From contig NZ_RCHJ01000024.1 of NCBI RefSeq assembly GCF_004011805.1, positions 43,533 to 107,532 of the forward strand: a DNA stretch of 64,000 bases. The letters are read 5' to 3'. Each line of letters starts with the position of its first letter. The stretch's first letter is position 1. This document shows, in pieces, positions 60,046 to 64,000 of the stretch. This DNA is from Piscinibacter defluvii (GTDB taxonomy: Bacteria > Pseudomonadota > Gammaproteobacteria > Burkholderiales > Burkholderiaceae_C). The notes under the pieces were generated by a model. It did not search any database, had not been told where the DNA came from, and saw only the letters and a program-made list of their open reading frames with translations. A program made the translations under genes and the position numbers.

Positions 60046-60678
60046 TCATGAGGTCGTGTCGGTCCACGATGGCCGACGCAGCCGGGCCTCGCGCAGCTCT
60101 CGGTCGTGATACGCACGCCTTCTATCGTCGCCGGCTTCGCGGCCGATGGACCAGCGCATCCCGCGCTCGGTCAAAGCGCATCTGGCCTTCGCAGCGACGT
60201 CATCAACAGATCCGGACGCTTCGATCGCGAGAGCGGCCATGTGCAGCTGCGCGACCACATGACGAAGGGCCTGACCAACCTCGGCGACGACCAGTGGGCC
60301 GTCTTCGGGCTGCATGGTGTGAAAGCAAGTCGATGCGGCCAGCCACTGCGTGACGGCGCGGCGCTCGGTGCTTCGGTCACTCAGCTCGATGCCGCCGATG
60401 AGCGAGTGACCCACGTCGATCGCGAGTTCCAGCCGGGCACCTACGCAGCGTGCAGCGAAGATGCCCGCGACCTGGTCGCCAGCCACATGCAGTTCGTCGG
60501 TGACCAGGTAGAGCGGCTCACGAAGCGCCGGCAGATAGCTGAGCTCGGTGACAACCGTGGGTACGGCGGGATCGACCACGACCAGGTTCGGACGACGAGC
60601 CCACGCACGCAGCAGATGCGCCGCTGGCGCATTGCCGGCAGCAGTCCAACGACAGGGGCGAGTCCAGAGGTGATCCAC
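60046..60678 (-). CDS. Hypothetical protein upstream of second kinase
   Basis: About 210 residues if it starts at GTG 60678; start uncertain. It contains ARRPNLVVVDPAVPTVV, REPLYLVTDELHVAGDQVAG, RCVGARLELAIDVGHSLIGG and a basic C-terminus. No known domain. Ends 26 bp before the kinase start; probably co-transcribed, mirroring the hypothetical gene before the first kinase. Confidence 0.5.
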   Translation of the reverse strand: MDHLWTRPCRWTAAGNAPAAHLLRAWARRPNLVVVDPAVPTVVTELSYLPALREPLYLVTDELHVAGDQVAGIFAARCVGARLELAIDVGHSLIGGIELSDRSTERRAVTQWLAASTCFHTMQPEDGPLVVAEVGQALRHVVAQLHMAALAIEASGSVDDVAAKARCALTERGMRWSIGREAGDDRRRAYHDRELREARLRRPSWTDTTS

Positions 60679-60735
60679 GAGTGCTGAACGAGGCGAACGC
60701 CGATGCGGCAAGGCTATCGGGGCATTGCCACAACG

Positions 60736-60872
60736 CACAGTGCGGCCACAGTGCGGAAGTCGCACGAGCGTGAACTTGTTCGGTGCGGAATCGCACGGAT
60801 GGGCTGGGTAGGTGGTCGCGCGTGGCGCGACATCAAGGTGACCGTTTGTGGGACCTCGCAACCCTTGCGAGG
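60736..60872. other. Repeat-bearing region downstream of rep: iteron-like site and palindrome
   Basis: Direct repeat CACAGTGCGG at 60736 and 60747. AGGTGACCGTTTGTGGGACC (60836-60855) matches the iteron consensus of the origin on the other side of rep. A perfect palindrome CCTCGCAA-CCC-TTGCGAGG (60854-60872) is followed by CGTGGACAA, one base type away from a DnaA box. No gene seen in 60679-61038. Possible part of the origin, a copy-number element or partition site. Confidence 0.5.
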
Positions 60873-61038
60873 GGCCGTGGACAACCGCAAGTGCCTGATT
60901 CATCTAGGAGAGCGCGGATCGCGTGACGCCCGGAGAGGCGGTTCCAGCGGCGATTCAACGCGCAAGATCCCATAAGCAGTCACCATCCCGCGCATGCAGC
61001 GGATGGCAGTTCCTGAGCGCCTTCGCCGACGGGCGAGC

Positions 61039-62319
61039 TCAGTTCTTCTCCGCGAGCATCTTCTGCGCGAAGTCGAGCAGTTCGGCGGCACTCGGTTCAC
61101 CCCACGTGTCGCCCACGAGCCAGCGCCGAAAGGCGGTCTCGGCTGCCCTCGACGACTTCTTCTTGAGCCGCAGTGGTGGAAGCGCCTGCTCGTTGTAGCG
61201 ATCGATGAGCTGCGTCTGGTCCGGCGGATCGAGCTCATGGAAGTAGCGCTCGGCGTCCGCCAACTGAGACTGCAGGTAGGCTTCCTTGACATCGACCTTC
61301 GGCGCGGTGGCCTTGCGCTTAGGCGCCTCGCCGGCGTCCTCGGTAGCGGCATAGCCGTGCTGCAGAGCATGGCGGAAGTACGCCGCTGGTTTCTCGAGCT
61401 TCTCGGCTCGCTTGTCCTGCATGCGACGCTTCGTGTACTCGATGGCGGCCTTCACGTCTTGGAGCGGGGTGTCGCGAACGACCCTGCGCGCTTCGGACTG
61501 CAGCAGGCCGATGCGCACGAGTTCGCCGATGGCCTCAAGGGACCTCGCATCCTCGACCACTTCTTCGGCAACCATCTTCTTGTGGACCTCGAAGCGCAGG
61601 GAAGTGACGCGCTTGCCGATCTTGGATTCGACCAACTCGATCGTCAGGTTGGATTCGGAATTGACCTCGGCGATCGCGGGCTTGAGCACCTTCGCTTTGA
61701 AGTACTTGTACTCCTGGTAGGTCCGAGCCTCGGCCGTCTCGCCCAGCACCATGTCGCGGAACTGCTCCCATTGAACCTCGGTGGTGCGGCTGATCTTCTC
61801 GAAGCGAACACAGAACTCCCAGATGGCCAGCGAGGATGCGCGCCGGAAGCGCCGCACGACGTTCATGTCGATGACGGCGTAGATCTCCGGCTTGACGATG
61901 AGCTCGCGCAACTGCGAGCTGATCTGGTAGCGGATCACGTCGGCGTGGATCTCGACTTCGGGGAACATCACCGAGGCCTTCCAGGGACGCTTGTTCGTTG
62001 GGGACATGACGTCCCACTCGAACACGATGCGCATCAGGGCTTCGGCCGACTCCTTCAGGTACTGACGGTTGTTCGAGTCGAACCCGACGTCTTCTGCGAG
62101 ATCCTTGATGCCCAGGACCCACCAGCCGTTGGCATCGGCGCTGTTTTCGATGGCATGCTTGGCCCAGGCGTTTCCGAGCTTGCGCTGCAGAAGGCTCAGC
62201 GGCTGCTTGGGCTTGCTGTGCAGAACCTGGACAGCCTTGCGGAATGCATCCGGCGTCTCCTTGCTCGCGAAGAGGGAGATCTGTCCTTCAGGTGACTGGG
62301 TTGCCCGCCTTCTTGCCAT
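61039..62319 (-). CDS. Rep_3-family plasmid replication initiator
   Basis: 426 residues. RepB/RepE-type initiator with two winged-helix domains: LSLLQRKLGNAWAKHAIEN, GWWVLGIKDLAEDVGFDSNN, then VIDMNVVRRFRRASSLAIWEFCVR across the linker, FRDMVLGETAEARTYQEYKYFKAKVLKPAIAEVN (split over WH2), and LTIELVESKIGKRVTSLRFEV. It binds the iterons upstream of its start (62609-63037) to open the origin and binds the inverted repeat over its own start to repress itself. The C-terminal 130 residues are an extension beyond the usual 250-330 residues. Confidence 0.9.
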   Translation of the reverse strand: MARRRATQSPEGQISLFASKETPDAFRKAVQVLHSKPKQPLSLLQRKLGNAWAKHAIENSADANGWWVLGIKDLAEDVGFDSNNRQYLKESAEALMRIVFEWDVMSPTNKRPWKASVMFPEVEIHADVIRYQISSQLRELIVKPEIYAVIDMNVVRRFRRASSLAIWEFCVRFEKISRTTEVQWEQFRDMVLGETAEARTYQEYKYFKAKVLKPAIAEVNSESNLTIELVESKIGKRVTSLRFEVHKKMVAEEVVEDARSLEAIGELVRIGLLQSEARRVVRDTPLQDVKAAIEYTKRRMQDKRAEKLEKPAAYFRHALQHGYAATEDAGEAPKRKATAPKVDVKEAYLQSQLADAERYFHELDPPDQTQLIDRYNEQALPPLRLKKKSSRAAETAFRRWLVGDTWGEPSAAELLDFAQKMLAEKN

Positions 62320-62351
62320 AGGTTACTCGCGTCGCGATAGATAGTAACCTA
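62318..62351. promoter_or_regulatory. Rep autoregulatory operator
   Basis: ATAGGTTACT (62318-62327) and AGTAACCTAT (62342-62351) form a perfect 10-bp inverted repeat overlapping the rep start codon. The arm AGGTTACT differs from the iteron core AGGTGACT by one base, the usual relation between iterons and operator in Rep_3 plasmids (Rep dimers repress, monomers bind iterons). Confidence 0.75.
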
Positions 62352-62608
62352 TGGCTGCCTACGTCCTTCACGGCTGGCCGTCGGCCGAACGCGAGGTGGT
62401 GGCCGAAAGCAACAGGCTCGGAGCAGATCATGGATGGCCTGCGCGTCGAGCAGGCAGTGGGATCGTGATCGGCGCGTCGTGTCGTCTTCAGGCCATTCGA
62501 CTTCAGTCGAAGCGACGCCCTGTTGTGTCTTCTTTGAAGAACACTTCGATCCTTTAAGTACCTTTAGGGCCCCGGAAATCAAGCACTGGCGCGGGTTTGC
62601 GGGCGATG
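62352..62608. other. Rep promoter and AT-richer segment of the origin
   Basis: No gene. Holds the rep promoter and an AT-richer stretch (about 62527-62580) with TTCTT-TG-AAGAA (62530-62541) and TTTAAGTACCTTTAG. Candidate DNA-unwinding element between iterons and rep. Confidence 0.45.
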
Positions 62609-63037
62609 AGGTGGAACCTTGTGGGATGTCAGGTGCCCGTTCATGGGCGCTCAGGTGTGTGGATCTGGGAGCAAGGTGACGCCTCGTGGGAGTGAAGGTT
62701 ACTGGACTTGGGACGAAGGTGACTACCTATGGGATGGAAGCTCTGTGGATAACTTGCGGAGCGCTGCGAAGGTAGACCAGGCCAGCGTCAGGTGCCCATC
62801 TATGGGACAGCGTCTTGGTGACCATTCATGGGACGTTGTCACCGATACGGCCGTGGAAACCTGTGGCGACGCCCGCGATTCAGCGGGCTTTCGTGCCGAG
62901 GTGTCGGAGCGAGAACGGCCGACCGTTCAGGTGACTGTCTATGGGATGCGTCTAAGGTGACCATCTGTGGGATAGAACCCGGCCGAGAAGCCTGATTCGA
63001 GCGGCTCGCCTGAGCCAAGGTGACTGTCTATGGGACG
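62609..63037. repeat. Plasmid origin: eleven iterons and a DnaA box
   Basis: Iterons of 20 bp, consensus AGGTGACYRTCTATGGGAYG, start at 62609, 62631, 62653, 62674, 62696, 62717, 62790, 62816, 62929, 62955 and 63018. The first six are tandem at 21-22 bp, two helical turns; the others form pairs 26 bp apart and a single copy. A perfect DnaA box TGTGGATAA (62744-62752) lies between the tandem block and the rest. Typical iteron oriV. Confidence 0.9.
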
Positions 63038-63171
63038 AAATCAGGCTTGAGCTCCCAGAAACGGTAACCTGAGCGCCGGCATTCCCGTTTGACCGGGGCA
63101 TCGAGAGGTGATAACGCGATGCCCTGCCGAACAAGGTATCGGCGGGGCAGGTCAGCCCTAAACTGCCGCTG

Positions 63172-63846
63172 GTGAGCAAGCCGCCAAGACCCGCACCCAA
63201 GCCCCGGCAGCGCGACGCCCGCAAGAAGGTTGACGATCGCTGGCTGGACCTGGCGCGGGAGGTGGCACGCAACCCCGACAGCCCGACGTCGTTGCGGATC
63301 ATGTCGGCCGTGAACAGCGCAATGCGCCCCGGAGCCGAGGCGGCAAGCCAGGTGGTCGAGGCGCTGGTGCAGCAGATCAACGGACCTGGCGAGCTCGCGG
63401 ACGCCGCGATCGCAGCAGCCGTGCAGCACTGGGAGTCGGTCTGCAAGACCGAGCTCGGGCCGGACTTGCTGGCTTCGATGCGCGAGGAGGCAGCAGCGCT
63501 GGCCCAGCGCCGGCGACGCCAGCCGCCGCCCATGGAGTTGATCGTCGCCGGCGTCGGCGAGCCTGTGGACATGGGCTATGACCTGAGCCTGCACCTGAAC
63601 GGGCTGCGAGGCACTTGGCACAGGCTGTGGGCCGCGATTGCGCTCGGGACCATGATGGGCGCCGGCGATGAGTACGACGAGACCGTCACGGCCGTTCGAT
63701 CGCAGTTCGAGCAGCTGCTCGGGCGCAGTCTGTCACCTGACGAGTGGCTGAGGCTTTCGCAGCACGCCCAGGCGCACGGCGAGGCCATGCAGAGCCAGTT
63801 CGGTGAAGAGGGCCAGGCGGGGCCGCCAGAGGGCGCAGGGAGCTAA
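63172..63846 (+). CDS. Hypothetical protein beside the origin
   Basis: 224 residues from GTG 63172. Basic Pro-rich N-terminus (MSKPPRPAPKPRQRDARKK), then helical: SLRIMSAVNSAMRPGAEAA, MELIVAGVGEPVDMGYDLSL, LSPDEWLRLSQHAQAHGEAM. No domain recognised. Transcribed away from the origin; such genes often serve partition or copy control, but nothing in the sequence shows it. Confidence 0.5.
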   Translation: MSKPPRPAPKPRQRDARKKVDDRWLDLAREVARNPDSPTSLRIMSAVNSAMRPGAEAASQVVEALVQQINGPGELADAAIAAAVQHWESVCKTELGPDLLASMREEAAALAQRRRRQPPPMELIVAGVGEPVDMGYDLSLHLNGLRGTWHRLWAAIALGTMMGAGDEYDETVTAVRSQFEQLLGRSLSPDEWLRLSQHAQAHGEAMQSQFGEEGQAGPPEGAGS

Positions 63847-63948
63847 CCAAGCGCCTCGATCGTCGACGCATGAGAACTCCCGCGCCGGCCCTGGCTGCTT
63901 GCCGCTGGCCCATGTCAAACGAGGTGGCCCGACGAGACTCAGTAAGCA

Positions 63949-64000
63949 ATGGGATGGACGCCCCCACCTGACGACGGCATCGAAGTGCCACAGTGGATGT
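63949..64000 (+). CDS. Possible CDS start running off the window
   Basis: ATG 63949 opens MGWTPPPDDGIEVPQWM and stays open to the window edge. No clear Shine-Dalgarno; a low-confidence partial gene. Confidence 0.2.
   Translation, partial: MGWTPPPDDGIEVPQWM

Noticed and set aside
62609..63037. CRISPR array at the replication region
   Set aside because: Repeats of 20 bp with 1-2 bp between them, beside a Rep_3 gene and a DnaA box: iterons.

Overview
The window reads as part of a large conjugative plasmid (or plasmid-like second replicon) of a high-GC betaproteobacterium, most likely Burkholderiales. The evidence is a Rep_3 initiator with an iteron origin (about 60.8-63.0 kb), a MobH-type TraI/TraD pair (start of window), an FlhD/FlhC-like regulator pair of the SetDC/AcaDC kind with an AcaB-like gene, and plasmid housekeeping genes (DUF932, Toprim primase, B12-dependent ribonucleotide reductase). 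The order assignment is inferred from protein families and base composition; no rRNA, tRNA or CRISPR array was seen.

The backbone is interrupted from 1983 to 39079 by what I read as a 37-kb composite transposon with Tn7-like ends. Its terminal bases are TGTTCCG...CGGAACA. One end type has three contiguous 20-bp repeats and the other has three spaced sites. The whole unit is flanked by the 5-bp duplication GCCGC. It consists of two head-to-tail units, A (1983-11401) and B (11407-39079), separated by only GTCGA. No transposase gene is visible inside either, so both look non-autonomous.

Unit A carries a six-gene leftward operon: a methyltransferase, three related secreted proteins (one frameshifted), a phospholipase C-like phosphoesterase and a protein sharing a domain with it. 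A divergent winged-helix/ATPase regulator lies beside it. Unit B carries a creatine catabolism island. Leftward from about 20.9 kb are a GlxA-type AraC regulator, creatinase, a metabolite:H+ symporter, a polyamine-type ABC transporter and a FolB homologue. Rightward are glyA, sdaA, soxBDAG, folB, purU and folC. Together they can take creatine to sarcosine, glycine, serine and pyruvate while handling the tetrahydrofolate-bound one-carbon units. The right part of B is a defence-like remnant: a KAP NTPase, an antitoxin-like protein, an XRE regulator, a DUF4268 protein and a decayed type I HsdS.

Right of the transposon the plasmid backbone resumes. It contains the flhDC-like pair with a duplicated FlhC module, a BetR/receiver protein, a leftward set of plasmid genes (DUF932, Toprim, NrdJ and small proteins) of which three are preceded by a recurring structured leader, an AcaB-like gene, and a degenerate tyrosine recombinase next to an attC-like inverted repeat. 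A signalling cluster follows: an FeeM-like N-acyl amino acid synthase between two six-helix hybrid histidine kinases, altered by an IS3-family insertion. The replication region closes the window, with the Rep gene, an autoregulatory operator, eleven iterons with a perfect DnaA box, and a twelfth iteron-like site on the far side of rep.
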